A DNA stretch of 64,000 bases from SG-bin9 sp049323835 (GCA_049323835.1 JBMOOJ010000077.1:45665-109664); one strand, 5' to 3'. Shown: positions 48,682-58,014, numbered from the stretch's first letter. A program made the numbers and translations. The notes: a model not told the origin generated them from the sequence alone.

Positions 48682-50769
48682 TTATGCCGCCTTGCCGAGC
48701 GACGCGAAGGTCTTGCCCTCGGCAGCGAGCTTCTTGAGCAGCGGCGCCGGTTCGAGCGATGGATCGTTGATGGCCTTGGCGTAGTACGACAGGCGATCGG
48801 CGATGTGCTTGAGGCCGACCTGGTCGGCATAGAACATCGGACCGCCGCGATAGACCGGGAAGCCGTAGCCGTAGAGCCAGACCACGTCGATATCGCTCGG
48901 ACGCGCGGCAATGCCCTCTTCGAGAATGCGCGCGCCCTCGTTGATCATTGGATAGATCATGCGTTCGTGGATTTCGTCGTCGCTGATCTCGCGGCGCTTG
49001 AGGCCGAGGCGGGCGCAGGTGTCGACGATGAGCTTCTCGACATCCGGGTCCGGCAGCGGCGAACGCGAACCGCCCTCGTACTTGTAGTAGCCCTTGCCGG
49101 TCTTCTGGCCGAAGCGTCCGGCCTCGCACAGCGCGTCGGCGATTTCCGACTTGATGCCCCGATCCTTGCGCGAGCGCCAGCCGATATCGAGGCCGGCGAG
49201 ATCGCCCATGGCGAACGGGCCCATCGGAATGCCGAACTTGGTGACGACGGCGTCGACCTGCTGCGGCAGCGCGCCTTCGAACAGCAGCTTCTCGGATTGC
49301 TTGGAGCGGGCTGCGAGCATGCGGTTGCCGACGAAACCGTCGCAGACGCCGACCACGGCCGGCACCTTGGCGATCTTCTTCGAGATGTTGACCGCGGTCA
49401 TCAGCGCGTCCGGCGCAGTCTTGTCGGCGCGGACGATCTCGCACAGCTTCATGACGTTGGCCGGCGAAAAGAAGTGCATGCCGAGCACATCCTGCGGACG
49501 CTTGGTCACCGAGCCGATCTCGTTGATGTTGAGATAGGAGGTGTTCGACGCCAGCACCGCGCCGGGCTTGGCGTGCTTGTCGAGCTCGGTGAACACGTCC
49601 TTCTTGACCTGCATGGTCTCGAACACCGCCTCGATAATGAGGTCAGCATCCTTGACGTTTTCGAGACCCACCTTGCCGGTCAGCAGCGCCATGCGCTTCT
49701 CGACGGCGTCGGTCGGCATGCCGCCGCGGGCGGCGGTCGCCTCATAGTTCTTGCGGATGATGCCGAGACCGCGCTTCAGCGGCTCCTCGCCGGTCTCGAT
49801 GATCGTCACCGGGATACCGGCGTTGACGAAGGACATGGCGATGCCGCCGCCCATCGTACCGGCGCCGAGCACTGCCACCTGATTGACGGGTCGCGATTTC
49901 GTGCCATCAGGAATGCCCGCAACCTTGGCGGCCTCGCGCTCCGCGAAAAACGCATAGCGCTGCGCCTTGGACTGATCGCCGCTGACGAGACGCAGGAACG
50001 TCTCGCGCTCTTTCTTCAGCGCCTCATCGAAAGGCACATCCAGCGTCCAGCTCACCGCTTCGGCGCAGGCGAGAGGTGCATCCATACCGCGGTTGCGCTT
50101 GTTGGCGGCAGCAGCGGCGTCGGTGAAAATCTTGCGATCGGCGCGCGCGGCAGCGAGCTTGCTGTCGTCGTCACGCAGTTTGCGCAGCGGGCGCTTCTCA
50201 GCGATCGCCTTGCGGACAAAAGCTTCCGCGCCGGAATCCGGTCCCTCGACGATCTCCTCGATCAGGCCGTTCTTGAGTGCTTCGGCAGCGCCGATCGGAT
50301 CGCCCGTGACAACCATCTTCACGCCAAGCTCGGGACCGACCGCGCGCGGCAAACGCTGCGTGCCGCCCGCGCCCGGCAAGAGGCCGAGCTTGACTTCCGG
50401 CAGGCCCATACGGGCTTCTTTATTTGCGACGCGGAAGTGACATCCCAGCGCCAGTTCGAGGCCGCCGCCAAGCGCCGTGCCGTGAATCGAGGCAACCACC
50501 GGCTTCGGGCAATTCTCGATCAGCGTGATGACTTCGCTCAATCCGGGAGGCTGGGGCGGCTTGCCGAATTCGGTGATGTCGGCGCCGGCAACGAACGTGC
50601 GGCCTTCGCATGCGAGCACAACGCCCTGGACGCTGGAATCGGCCGAGACTTCCTTGATCGCGGCAGCGATGCCCTGGCGGACCGCCGCGCTGAGCGCGTT
50701 CACCGGTGGATTGTTGATCTTGATGATGGCGATGGCGTCATGACGTTCGACCTTGACCACTTCGCTCAC
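48682..50769 (-). CDS. pimF: bifunctional enoyl-CoA hydratase / 3-hydroxyacyl-CoA dehydrogenase, PimF-like
   Basis: This enzyme hydrates enoyl-CoA and oxidises the 3-hydroxyacyl-CoA with NAD. It has 695 residues. The N-terminal hydratase domain (about 1-190) has GTALGGGLELALGCHFRVA and LPEVKLGLLPGAGGTQRLPR; the middle Rossmann domain (about 295-475) has VLGAGTMGGGIAMSFVNAG and the catalytic His in LGMHFFSPANVMKLCEIVR; two C-terminal dehydrogenase domains follow (GFVGNRML, GYGFPVYRGGPMFYADQVG). It is the first gene of the operon, divergent from an IclR-type regulator. Confidence 0.92.
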   Translation of the reverse strand: MSEVVKVERHDAIAIIKINNPPVNALSAAVRQGIAAAIKEVSADSSVQGVVLACEGRTFVAGADITEFGKPPQPPGLSEVITLIENCPKPVVASIHGTALGGGLELALGCHFRVANKEARMGLPEVKLGLLPGAGGTQRLPRAVGPELGVKMVVTGDPIGAAEALKNGLIEEIVEGPDSGAEAFVRKAIAEKRPLRKLRDDDSKLAAARADRKIFTDAAAAANKRNRGMDAPLACAEAVSWTLDVPFDEALKKERETFLRLVSGDQSKAQRYAFFAEREAAKVAGIPDGTKSRPVNQVAVLGAGTMGGGIAMSFVNAGIPVTIIETGEEPLKRGLGIIRKNYEATAARGGMPTDAVEKRMALLTGKVGLENVKDADLIIEAVFETMQVKKDVFTELDKHAKPGAVLASNTSYLNINEIGSVTKRPQDVLGMHFFSPANVMKLCEIVRADKTAPDALMTAVNISKKIAKVPAVVGVCDGFVGNRMLAARSKQSEKLLFEGALPQQVDAVVTKFGIPMGPFAMGDLAGLDIGWRSRKDRGIKSEIADALCEAGRFGQKTGKGYYKYEGGSRSPLPDPDVEKLIVDTCARLGLKRREISDDEIHERMIYPMINEGARILEEGIAARPSDIDVVWLYGYGFPVYRGGPMFYADQVGLKHIADRLSYYAKAINDPSLEPAPLLKKLAAEGKTFASLGKAA

Positions 50770-50943
50770 GCAACTCTCCCTTGATCTTTTTGCCCTCGAA
50801 ACGAGGGGATTGCATCAGTTTCGCTGTGCGAAATTTAATTCCACACCTTGACAGCGGAGGGTTATTTTGAACAGCGTCAATTGTCAACGTGTGGACCGGC
50901 AGCGTGTGGTCCGATTGGGTTCGAGTCAATTGAGTTCGGGTCG
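50770..50943. promoter_or_regulatory. divergent pimF / iclR-type intergenic region with operator-like repeats
   Basis: An 11-of-12 inverted repeat, CCACACCTTGAC (50841-50852) and GTCAACGTGTGG (50883-50894), spans 54 bases. A direct repeat of CGTGTGG occurs at 50888-50894 and 50903-50909. On the minus strand TTGACA (50887-50882) is followed at 17 bases by TAACCC, a possible pimF promoter lying inside the repeat. Binding by the adjacent IclR-type regulator is inferred. Confidence 0.55.
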
Positions 50944-51813
50944 ATGAAGCGCCCAGCCAAAACAGTGGCGACGGATCGCAACTTCGTCGTCGCGCTCTCG
51001 CGCGGTCTCGATGTGTTGCGCGCATTTCATCCCAATGACGGACTTCTTGGCAATCAAGAGATTGCGGCCCGTACGAAGTTGCCGAAGCCAACCATTTCAC
51101 GGCTGACGTACACGCTGACAAAGCTTGGATACCTTATACCTGTTCCGCGGTTTGAGAAGTACCAGCTCGCTCCCGCAGCCATGGCGCTCGGATACTCCGC
51201 ACTCGCCAACCTTGGCATACGGCATATCTCGCAATCCTATCGCGACCAGGTGATGCGGGAAACCGACGGTGCAGTCGCGGTCGGCGCACGCGATCGTCTC
51301 GGCATGATCTATGTCGGCCAGAGCCGCAGCGCCCGCACGGTCGGCGTGCAGCTCGACGTCGGCTCGCGCATTCCCATCGCCAGCACCGCGATGGGCCGCG
51401 CCTATTTCTGGGCACTGAACGATGCGGAACGCGCCGACCTGCAGCGCGAGATGCGCGAGCATTACGGGGCGCGCTGGGCAAAAATGCGTGACGGCCTCGA
51501 CCGTTCCGGCGAATTCGTTGCGAAGCACGGGTTCACGATTTCCGCAGGCGAATGGCAGGACGATGTGCATGCGGTCGGCGTCGCCTTAAGAATGAGCGAC
51601 GGCACGGGAACCTATGCATTCAATTGCGGCGCGCCGGCTTTCCGTTTCACGGAAGATCGGCTTGTCAACGATATTGGACCTCGTCTTTTGGCGATGCTAA
51701 GGGACATCGAAAGTGCATTGAACGTTGGACCGGCGTCGGCCGGATTCAACGAGCAAAACAAAAAAGCGAAAACGGGAGGAAAAGTTGCACGCGTGTTTCA
51801 GGGGACTCGATAG
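50944..51813 (+). CDS. IclR-family transcriptional regulator
   Basis: The product has 289 residues. The N-terminal winged helix (about 12-75) has NFVVALSRGLDVLRAF, NQEIAARTKLPKPTISRLTY and TLTKLGYL; the C-terminal effector domain has AVGARDRLGMIYVGQSRSAR, VGSRIPIASTAMGRAYFWAL and VHAVGVALRMSDG. The position between the pimF operon and the liv transporter genes suggests it senses a dicarboxylate or acyl-CoA and controls both. ATG 50944 is chosen; sequence upstream is operator-like. Confidence 0.9.
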   Translation: MKRPAKTVATDRNFVVALSRGLDVLRAFHPNDGLLGNQEIAARTKLPKPTISRLTYTLTKLGYLIPVPRFEKYQLAPAAMALGYSALANLGIRHISQSYRDQVMRETDGAVAVGARDRLGMIYVGQSRSARTVGVQLDVGSRIPIASTAMGRAYFWALNDAERADLQREMREHYGARWAKMRDGLDRSGEFVAKHGFTISAGEWQDDVHAVGVALRMSDGTGTYAFNCGAPAFRFTEDRLVNDIGPRLLAMLRDIESALNVGPASAGFNEQNKKAKTGGKVARVFQGTR

Positions 51814-51861
51814 CGCTCGGCCTGCGCCGGCCACAGCATTGGCAGCTGCGGTTTAAGACCG

Positions 51862-52656
51862 ATGCAAGCGCAACCCGCACAGGGGAATGCTCCCCTGCTC
51901 GCCGTGAACGACGTCAGCGTCGTTTTCGGCGGCATCGTCGCCTTGAATGGCGTGTCGTTCAACATGCACAAGGGACAGATCCTTGGTCTCATCGGGCCGA
52001 ACGGCGCCGGCAAGACCACGCTGTTCAATTGTCTCAGCCGGCTCTATCAGCCGAGCAAGGGCGACATCCTGATGGAAGGATCGTCGATCCTGACCCGTCC
52101 GGTGCATCGCATCGCCGAGATCGGCATTGGCCGCACGTTCCAGAACGTGTCGCTGTTCCAGAACATGTCGGTGCTCGACAACGTCCGCATCGGCATGCAC
52201 TCGCACACCAACACCGACGTGGTGAGTGACTCGCTGCAGCTTCCCTGGGTGCGCAAGACCGAAGCGCACATCAATGCGCGGGTCGGCGAGATCATCGATT
52301 ACCTCCAGCTCAACGACGTCGCCGATCGCGTCGTCGCCGGTCTTCCGTTCGGCACCATGAAGCGCGTCGAACTCGCGCGCGCCCTTGCTGCTGAGCCGAA
52401 GATTCTGCTGCTCGACGAACCGGCGGGCGGTCTCAATCACGAGGAAGTCTACGTCCTCGGCGACCTCATCAAGGCGATCCGCAAGGATCGCAACATCACG
52501 GTTCTGCTTGTCGAGCATCACATGGGTCTCGTGATGTCGATCGCCGACCATGTCGTCGCCCTGAACTTCGGCCGCAAGCTCGCCGAAGGAACGCCGGCAC
52601 AGGTCCAGCAGAATCCGGAAGTGATCAAGGCCTATCTCGGGAGCAAAGAGTCATGA
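51862..52656 (+). CDS. livG: LivG-type ABC transporter ATP-binding protein
   Basis: This is one of two ATPases of a branched-chain-amino-acid-type (HAAT) uptake system. It has 264 residues with Walker A GPNGAGKT, the LivG hallmark GIGRTFQNVSLFQNMSVLDN, Walker B ILLLDEPAGGLNHEE and the H-loop VEHHMGLVM; the signature motif reads LPFGTMKRVELARAL. Its end overlaps livF by 4 bases. Its neighbours are pim-type catabolic genes, so dicarboxylic or fatty acids are likelier substrates than amino acids. Confidence 0.92.
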   Translation: MQAQPAQGNAPLLAVNDVSVVFGGIVALNGVSFNMHKGQILGLIGPNGAGKTTLFNCLSRLYQPSKGDILMEGSSILTRPVHRIAEIGIGRTFQNVSLFQNMSVLDNVRIGMHSHTNTDVVSDSLQLPWVRKTEAHINARVGEIIDYLQLNDVADRVVAGLPFGTMKRVELARALAAEPKILLLDEPAGGLNHEEVYVLGDLIKAIRKDRNITVLLVEHHMGLVMSIADHVVALNFGRKLAEGTPAQVQQNPEVIKAYLGSKES

Positions 52657-53366
52657 GTGCGTTGCTCACGATCAAGGATCTGCGTTCGTACTACGGCCAG
52701 GTGCAGGCGCTGCACGGGCTCGAACTGTCGGTGAACGAGGGTGCGGTGACGACGCTGCTCGGCGCCAACGGCGCGGGCAAGACGACCACCATCCGCGCTG
52801 TCTGCAACATGGTGCGTTCGACCGGCTCGATCGAGTTTCAGGGCAAGTCCCTGATGGGCAAGTCGACCGAAAGCATCGTCCAGTACGGCATTGCCCACGT
52901 GCCGCAGGGCCGCGGCACCTTCACGACGCTGTCGGTCGAGGAAAACCTTCAGCTCGGCGCGATCACGCGCAAGGACATGAAGGCGATCGCCTCGGATATC
53001 GAGAAGATGTACGCCTACTTCCCGGTGCTGAAACAGCGCTATCAGCAGCAGGCCGGCACGCTGTCGGGTGGCGAGCAGCAGATGCTTGCGGTCGCCCGCG
53101 CGCTGATGCTTCGGCCGCGCCTGATGCTGCTCGACGAGCCATCGTTCGGTCTCGCGCCGCTGGTCGTGCGCGATCTGTTCGGCATCCTCAAGAAGATCAA
53201 TCAGGAAGACAAGGTGACGATCCTGGTCGTCGAGCAGAACGCGCAGCTGGCGCTCGAGCTCGCCGAAACCGCGTTCGTGATCGAAACCGGTCGTATCGTC
53301 ATGTCGGGCAACGCGAAGGACATCGCGTCGAACGAAGACATCCGCAAATCCTATCTTGGTTATTGA
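52653..53366 (+). CDS. livF: LivF-type ABC transporter ATP-binding protein
   Basis: This second ATPase has 237 residues: LSVNEGAVTTLLGANGAGKT (Walker A), AHVPQGRGTFTTLSVEENL, LSGGEQQMLAVARALM (signature) and LMLLDEPSFGLAPL (Walker B). ATG overlaps the livG stop (ATGA), so the two ATPases are made together. Confidence 0.92.
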   Translation: MSALLTIKDLRSYYGQVQALHGLELSVNEGAVTTLLGANGAGKTTTIRAVCNMVRSTGSIEFQGKSLMGKSTESIVQYGIAHVPQGRGTFTTLSVEENLQLGAITRKDMKAIASDIEKMYAYFPVLKQRYQQQAGTLSGGEQQMLAVARALMLRPRLMLLDEPSFGLAPLVVRDLFGILKKINQEDKVTILVVEQNAQLALELAETAFVIETGRIVMSGNAKDIASNEDIRKSYLGY

Positions 53367-53377
53367 GGAGACCGGCT

Positions 53378-54256
53378 ATGGAACTGTTTGTGAACCAAGT
53401 CCTGGCCGGCATCTCGACCGGCGCGATCTATGCGTGCATGGCGCTCGCAGTCGTGATGATCTACCAGGCGATCGACCACCTGAACTTCGCCCAGGGCGAA
53501 ATGGCGATGTTCTCGACCTTCATCGCCTTCCAACTGATGCAGTGGGGCGTCCCCTATTGGTGGACCTTCCCGCTGACGCTGATCATCTCGTTCGCGGGCG
53601 GCGTCGCCATCGAGCGGGCGCTGTTCAAGCCGCTCGGCAACGCGCCGGTGCTGGTGCATGTCGCCGGCTTCATCGCGCTGTTTGCGATTATCAACAGCGT
53701 CGCGGGGCTGACCTGGGACTGGACCATCAAGCAGTTCCCGACCCCCTTCGGCAACGCACCGTTCCTTGGCAGCCAGCTGATCTCGACGCACCAGGCGGGC
53801 ATGATCGGCATTACCTTCGTGCTGCTGATCCTGCTGTTCGTGTTCTTCCGCTACACCCGCGTCGGCCTCGCGATGCGGGCCGCCGCTGCGCTGCCTGAAT
53901 CGGCGAAGCTCGTCGGCATCAATGTCAGCTGGATGATCGCGCTCGGCTGGGGCATGGCGTCGGGCATCGGCGCTATCGCCGGCATCCTGATCGCGCCGGT
54001 GGTGTTCCTCGAACCGAACATGATGGGTGGCGTGCTGGTGTACGGCTTCGCTTCCGCCGTGCTCGGCGGGCTGACAAGCCCGTTTGGCGCCGTCATGGGC
54101 GGATTCCTCGTCGGCGTGTTCGAGAACCTCGTCGGCACTTACATCCCCGGCGTCGGCAACGAACTCAAACTGCCCATCGCGCTCGCCCTGATCGTGACGG
54201 TGCTCGTCCTGAAACCCGGTGGCCTGTTCGGCCGCGTCGCACAGCAGCGAGTTTGA
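53378..54256 (+). CDS. livH: LivH-type ABC transporter permease
   Basis: This 292-residue inner-membrane permease starts at ATG 53378 after GAGGAG (five upstream codons are discarded). It opens MELFVNQVLAGISTGAIYAC and has DHLNFAQGEMAMFSTFIAF, the LivH N-terminal signature. About eight membrane segments are visible, and the coupling stretch is RYTRVGLAMRAAAALPESAK. Confidence 0.92.
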   Translation: MELFVNQVLAGISTGAIYACMALAVVMIYQAIDHLNFAQGEMAMFSTFIAFQLMQWGVPYWWTFPLTLIISFAGGVAIERALFKPLGNAPVLVHVAGFIALFAIINSVAGLTWDWTIKQFPTPFGNAPFLGSQLISTHQAGMIGITFVLLILLFVFFRYTRVGLAMRAAAALPESAKLVGINVSWMIALGWGMASGIGAIAGILIAPVVFLEPNMMGGVLVYGFASAVLGGLTSPFGAVMGGFLVGVFENLVGTYIPGVGNELKLPIALALIVTVLVLKPGGLFGRVAQQRV

Positions 54257-54259
54257 TCC

Positions 54260-55297
54260 ATGTCCACAGCTCATCAAACCGCAACCGATGCTCCGGCCGC
54301 CAAGCCGGCTGCAACTCCGTCGATGACCGTGGCGCGGGTCGCCTCGCTGATCGCACTCGCGCTGCTGCTCTTCACGCCGCTGTTCCTGAAGAACTTCTAC
54401 ATCTTCCAGATGACGCAATGGCTGATCTACGCCATCGCGGTTCTGGCGCTGAACATCCTGACCGGCGGCAGCGGACAGTTTTCGCTGGGCCAGAGCGCAT
54501 TCTACGCGGTCGGCGCCTATACGGCGGCGATCATGATGGAGCACATGGGCATCAACTACGTGTTCACGCTGCCGGCGGCCGGGATCATCTGCTTCATCTT
54601 CGGCTTCCTGTTCGGCCTTCCGGCGCTCAGGCTTTCGGGCATCTATCTGGCGCTTGCGACCTTCGCGCTCGCCGTGGCGATGCCCCAGCTGCTCAAGCTG
54701 CACTTCTTCGAGCACTGGACCGGCGGCGTGCAGGGTCTCGTCATCATCAAGCCGGATCCGCCGGAGTTCCTGAAGGCGATGGGCCTCAAGGTGTCGCAGG
54801 ACATGTGGCTCTACTACTTTACGCTGGCCATATCGCTCGGCATCTATTTTGCCTCGACCAACCTGCTCGGCTCGCGTTCGGGCCGCGCCATGATGGCGAT
54901 CCGCGACAACCAGATCGCCGCCAACGCGATGGGCGTCAACGTGTCGCTCTACAAGACGCTGGCGTTCGGCATCTCGGCGGGCATCACCGGCGTCGCCGGC
55001 GCGCTCGGCGCCATCGCCGTCGCGTTCGTCGCGCCGGACAGCTACACCATCAACCTCGCGATCGCACTGTTCCTCGGCATGGTGATCGGCGGCGTCGGCT
55101 GGCTTCCCGGTTCGCTTGCCGGTGCGGCCTTCATCGTGTTCGTGCCGAACATCGCTGAGAGCATCTCGAAGGGTCTGTCAGGCGCCGTTTTCGGCGTGAT
55201 CCTGATCATCATCATCTTCCTGGTCCCGCACGGGGCAAGGCAAGTCGCGTACATGGCGCAACACCTGATCGGCAGAATGATCGGGAAATCATCCTGA
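54260..55297 (+). CDS. livM: LivM-type ABC transporter permease
   Basis: This 345-residue second permease begins 3 bases after livH. It has NILTGGSGQFSLGQSAFYAV, a LivM signature, and SRSGRAMMAIRDNQIAANAM as the ATPase-coupling loop. The C-terminus is PHGARQVAYMAQ. The N-terminal tail is Ala/Thr-rich. Confidence 0.92.
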   Translation: MSTAHQTATDAPAAKPAATPSMTVARVASLIALALLLFTPLFLKNFYIFQMTQWLIYAIAVLALNILTGGSGQFSLGQSAFYAVGAYTAAIMMEHMGINYVFTLPAAGIICFIFGFLFGLPALRLSGIYLALATFALAVAMPQLLKLHFFEHWTGGVQGLVIIKPDPPEFLKAMGLKVSQDMWLYYFTLAISLGIYFASTNLLGSRSGRAMMAIRDNQIAANAMGVNVSLYKTLAFGISAGITGVAGALGAIAVAFVAPDSYTINLAIALFLGMVIGGVGWLPGSLAGAAFIVFVPNIAESISKGLSGAVFGVILIIIIFLVPHGARQVAYMAQHLIGRMIGKSS

Positions 55298-55329
55298 TTG
55301 GACGATCAGGCAACAACCAAGGAGAAGAA

Positions 55330-56559
55330 ATGCTTTCGTTCTCAAAAACACGAATCGCTGCTCTTTCAACGGCGGTCATTGCTTTCGCTGTGGCAGGCGG
55401 CGAAGCACTCGCGCAAAAAAAATACGATACCGGTGCAACGGACACCGAGGTCAAGATCGGCAACATCATGCCCTACAGCGGCCCCGCATCCGCTTATGGC
55501 GTGATCGGCAAGGTTCAGGAAGCCTACTTCAACAAGGTGAACGCCGAGGGCGGCATCAACGGCCGCAAGATCAAGTTCATCTCGTATGACGACGGCTATT
55601 CGCCGCCGAAGGCCGTCGAGCAGGCCCGCAAGCTCGTCGAAAGCGACGAAGTCCTTTTGGTGTTCAACTCGCTCGGCACGCCGTCCAATTCGGCGATCCA
55701 GAAGTACATGAACGCCAAGAAGGTGCCGCAGCTGTTCGTCGCCACCGGCGCGACCAAGTGGAACGACCCGAAGGACTTTCCCTGGACGATGGGCTGGCAG
55801 CCCAACTACCAGAGCGAAGGCCGCATCTACGCGAAGTACCTGATGAAGGAGAAGCCGGCCGCGAAGATTGCGATCCTTTATCAGAACGACGACTACGGCA
55901 AGGATCTGCTCAAGGGCTTCAAGGACGGTCTCGGCGCCAAGACGTCGATGATCGTCGCCGAAGCCAGCTACGAGGTGTCCGAACCGACCATCGACTCGCA
56001 CATCGTCAAGCTGAAGGCTTCGGGCGCAGACACCTTCATCAGCATCACGACGCCGAAGTTCGGCGCGCAGTCGATCAAGAAAGTCGCGGAACTCGGCTGG
56101 AAGCCGCTGTTCATCCTCAACAACGTCGCCGCTTCGATCGGCTCGGTCATGAAGCCGGCCGGCTTCGAGAACGGCCAGGATATCATCTCGGCCAACTACG
56201 CGAAGGACGCCGTCGATCCGCAGTGGAAGGACGACGCCGGCATGAAGAACTTCGATGCGTTCCTCCAGAAGTACATTCCGGAAGCGAATCGCGCCGACGG
56301 CTCGGTGATGTTCGGCTACAACACGGCCCAAACCATGGTGCACGTTTTGAAAGCAGCTGGCGACAACCTGACCCGCGAGAACATCATGAAGCAGGCAGCC
56401 AGCCTGAATGGTGTTCAGCTCGAAGGGCTTCTGCCTGGCATTGTGCTGAAGACAAGCGCGACCGACTTCGCGCCGATCGAGCAGCTCCAGCTGATGCGCT
56501 TCAAGGGCGAGAAGTGGGACCTGTTCGGCGAGGTGATCTCAGGCGAGATCGGCGGTTAA
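55330..56559 (+). CDS. LivK-type periplasmic substrate-binding protein, copy 1
   Basis: This 409-residue protein captures the ligand for LivHMGF. The signal peptide ends at GGEALAQ (about residue 26) and the mature protein starts KKYDTGATDTEVKIGNIMPY. The binding-site loop SGPASAYGVIGK and the region NGRKIKFISYDDGYSPPKAV are typical of the HAAT family. The ribosome site AAGGAG is strong. It has its own terminator, so it may be read at higher levels than a gene at the end of a single operon. Related proteins of R. palustris bind fatty or dicarboxylic acids, which is the inferred ligand class. Confidence 0.9.
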   Translation: MLSFSKTRIAALSTAVIAFAVAGGEALAQKKYDTGATDTEVKIGNIMPYSGPASAYGVIGKVQEAYFNKVNAEGGINGRKIKFISYDDGYSPPKAVEQARKLVESDEVLLVFNSLGTPSNSAIQKYMNAKKVPQLFVATGATKWNDPKDFPWTMGWQPNYQSEGRIYAKYLMKEKPAAKIAILYQNDDYGKDLLKGFKDGLGAKTSMIVAEASYEVSEPTIDSHIVKLKASGADTFISITTPKFGAQSIKKVAELGWKPLFILNNVAASIGSVMKPAGFENGQDIISANYAKDAVDPQWKDDAGMKNFDAFLQKYIPEANRADGSVMFGYNTAQTMVHVLKAAGDNLTRENIMKQAASLNGVQLEGLLPGIVLKTSATDFAPIEQLQLMRFKGEKWDLFGEVISGEIGG

Positions 56560-56598
56560 CTCTATACCGCCGATTAGTACCGCATAGCGGAACGAACG

Positions 56599-56630
56599 GC
56601 CCCCGCGGCATTGCCGCGGGGGCTTTTTCT
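56599..56630 (+). terminator. Rho-independent terminator after binding protein copy 1
   Basis: Stem GCCCCCGCGGC (56599-56609), loop ATT, stem GCCGCGGGGGC (56613-56623), then TTTTTCTT. Confidence 0.92.
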
Positions 56631-56730
56631 TGAACGACAGTCACAAAGAGTATCTAATTCGATCCAAAGCGGCGAACAGCTTGATCGACAAGAAGAAGGA
56701 GATTGCCATTCGAACAGGGAGCTAACATCG

Positions 56731-57960
56731 ATGTCCAAGATTCACTCGCGGCTCGCGCTGATCTCAACTGCGCTTGCTGCCGTCGCCCTCAGCGCGACTG
56801 CCGCGCTCGCTCAAAAGAAATACGATCCCGGCGCAACCGACACCGAGATCAAGATCGGCAATATCATGCCCTACAGCGGACCGGCGTCCGCCTATGGCGT
56901 GATCGGCAAGACCATGGAAGCCTACTTCAAGAAGGTGAACGCCGAAGGCGGCATCAACGGCCGCAAGATCAACTTCGTTTCATATGACGACGGATACTCG
57001 CCGCCAAAGACGGTCGAGCAGGCGCGCAAGCTTGTCGAGAGCGACGAAGTGCTTGCCATCTACGCGCCGCTCGGCACCCCGCCGAACTCGGCGATCCAGA
57101 AGTACCTGAACGCCAAGAAGGTGCCGCAGCTGTTCGTCGCCACCGGTGCGACCAAATGGAACGATCCGAAGGAATTTCCGTGGACCATCGGCTGGCAGCC
57201 CAACTACCAGAGCGAGAGCCGCATCTACGCGAAGTACATCCTGAAAGAGAAGCCGAACGCGAAGATCGCGATCCTCTATCAGAATGACGACTACGGCAAA
57301 GACTACCTCAAGGGCTTCAAGGACGGCCTCGGCGCCAAGGCGGCGTCGATGATCGTGGTTGAAGAAAGCTACGAAGTCTCTCAGCCGACGATCGACTCCA
57401 ACATCGTCAAGATGAAGTCGAGCAACGCCGACGTGTTCTTCAACATCACCACGCCGAAGTTCGCGGCGCAGGCGATCAAGAAGATGGGCGAAATCGGCTG
57501 GAAGCCGACGCACCTTCTCAACAACGTCTCGGCCTCGATCGGCGCCGTGATCAAGCCGGCCGGTTATGAGAACTCGCAGGGCATCATTTCGTCCGCCTAC
57601 ATGAAGGACGCCGCTGATCCGCAGTGGAAGAACGACGCCGGAATGAAAGGCTTCGACGAGTTCCTTGCCAAATACTTCCCCGAGGGCAACCGCATCGACG
57701 GTTCGGTGATGTACGGCTACAACTCGGCGCAGACGATGGTGCAGGTTCTGAAGCAGTGCGGCGATAACCTGACCCGCGAGAACGTGATGAAGCAGGCCGC
57801 AAGCCTGAAGGACTTCACCACGGCGACCATGCTGCCGGGCATCAAGCTCAAGACCAGCGCGACCGACTTCGCGCCGATCGAGCAGGTGCAGCTGATGCGC
57901 TTCAAGGGCGAGACCTGGGAGCTGTTCGGCGAGGTGATCTCGGGCGAAATCGGCGGCTGA
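56731..57960 (+). CDS. LivK-type periplasmic substrate-binding protein, copy 2
   Basis: This 409-residue protein starts at ATG 56731. Its signal peptide ends at TAALAQ and the mature form starts KKYDPGATDTEIKIGNIMPY. It shares long stretches with copy 1, for example VPQLFVATGATKWNDPK and TDFAPIEQ, so it is a recent tandem duplicate of equal length. It sits behind the terminator of copy 1, about 100 bases away, and so probably has its own promoter or depends on read-through. Confidence 0.9.
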   Translation: MSKIHSRLALISTALAAVALSATAALAQKKYDPGATDTEIKIGNIMPYSGPASAYGVIGKTMEAYFKKVNAEGGINGRKINFVSYDDGYSPPKTVEQARKLVESDEVLAIYAPLGTPPNSAIQKYLNAKKVPQLFVATGATKWNDPKEFPWTIGWQPNYQSESRIYAKYILKEKPNAKIAILYQNDDYGKDYLKGFKDGLGAKAASMIVVEESYEVSQPTIDSNIVKMKSSNADVFFNITTPKFAAQAIKKMGEIGWKPTHLLNNVSASIGAVIKPAGYENSQGIISSAYMKDAADPQWKNDAGMKGFDEFLAKYFPEGNRIDGSVMYGYNSAQTMVQVLKQCGDNLTRENVMKQAASLKDFTTATMLPGIKLKTSATDFAPIEQVQLMRFKGETWELFGEVISGEIGG

Positions 57961-57981
57961 TCGAACGCAAGTCTCACAACG

Positions 57982-58014
57982 AACCCCCGCGGTGCTGCCG
58001 CGGGGGTTTTCCTT
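57982..58014 (+). terminator. Rho-independent terminator after binding protein copy 2
   Basis: Stem AACCCCCGCGG (57982-57992), loop TGCTG, stem CCGCGGGGGTT (57998-58008), then TTCCTTT. It resembles the terminator of copy 1 and was probably duplicated with the gene. Confidence 0.92.

Noticed and set aside
47008..50784. 1258-codon plus-strand open frame opposite the ligase and PimF genes
   Set aside because: It spans two well-supported minus-strand genes and reads as low-complexity Asp/Arg/His/Leu sequence with no motif.
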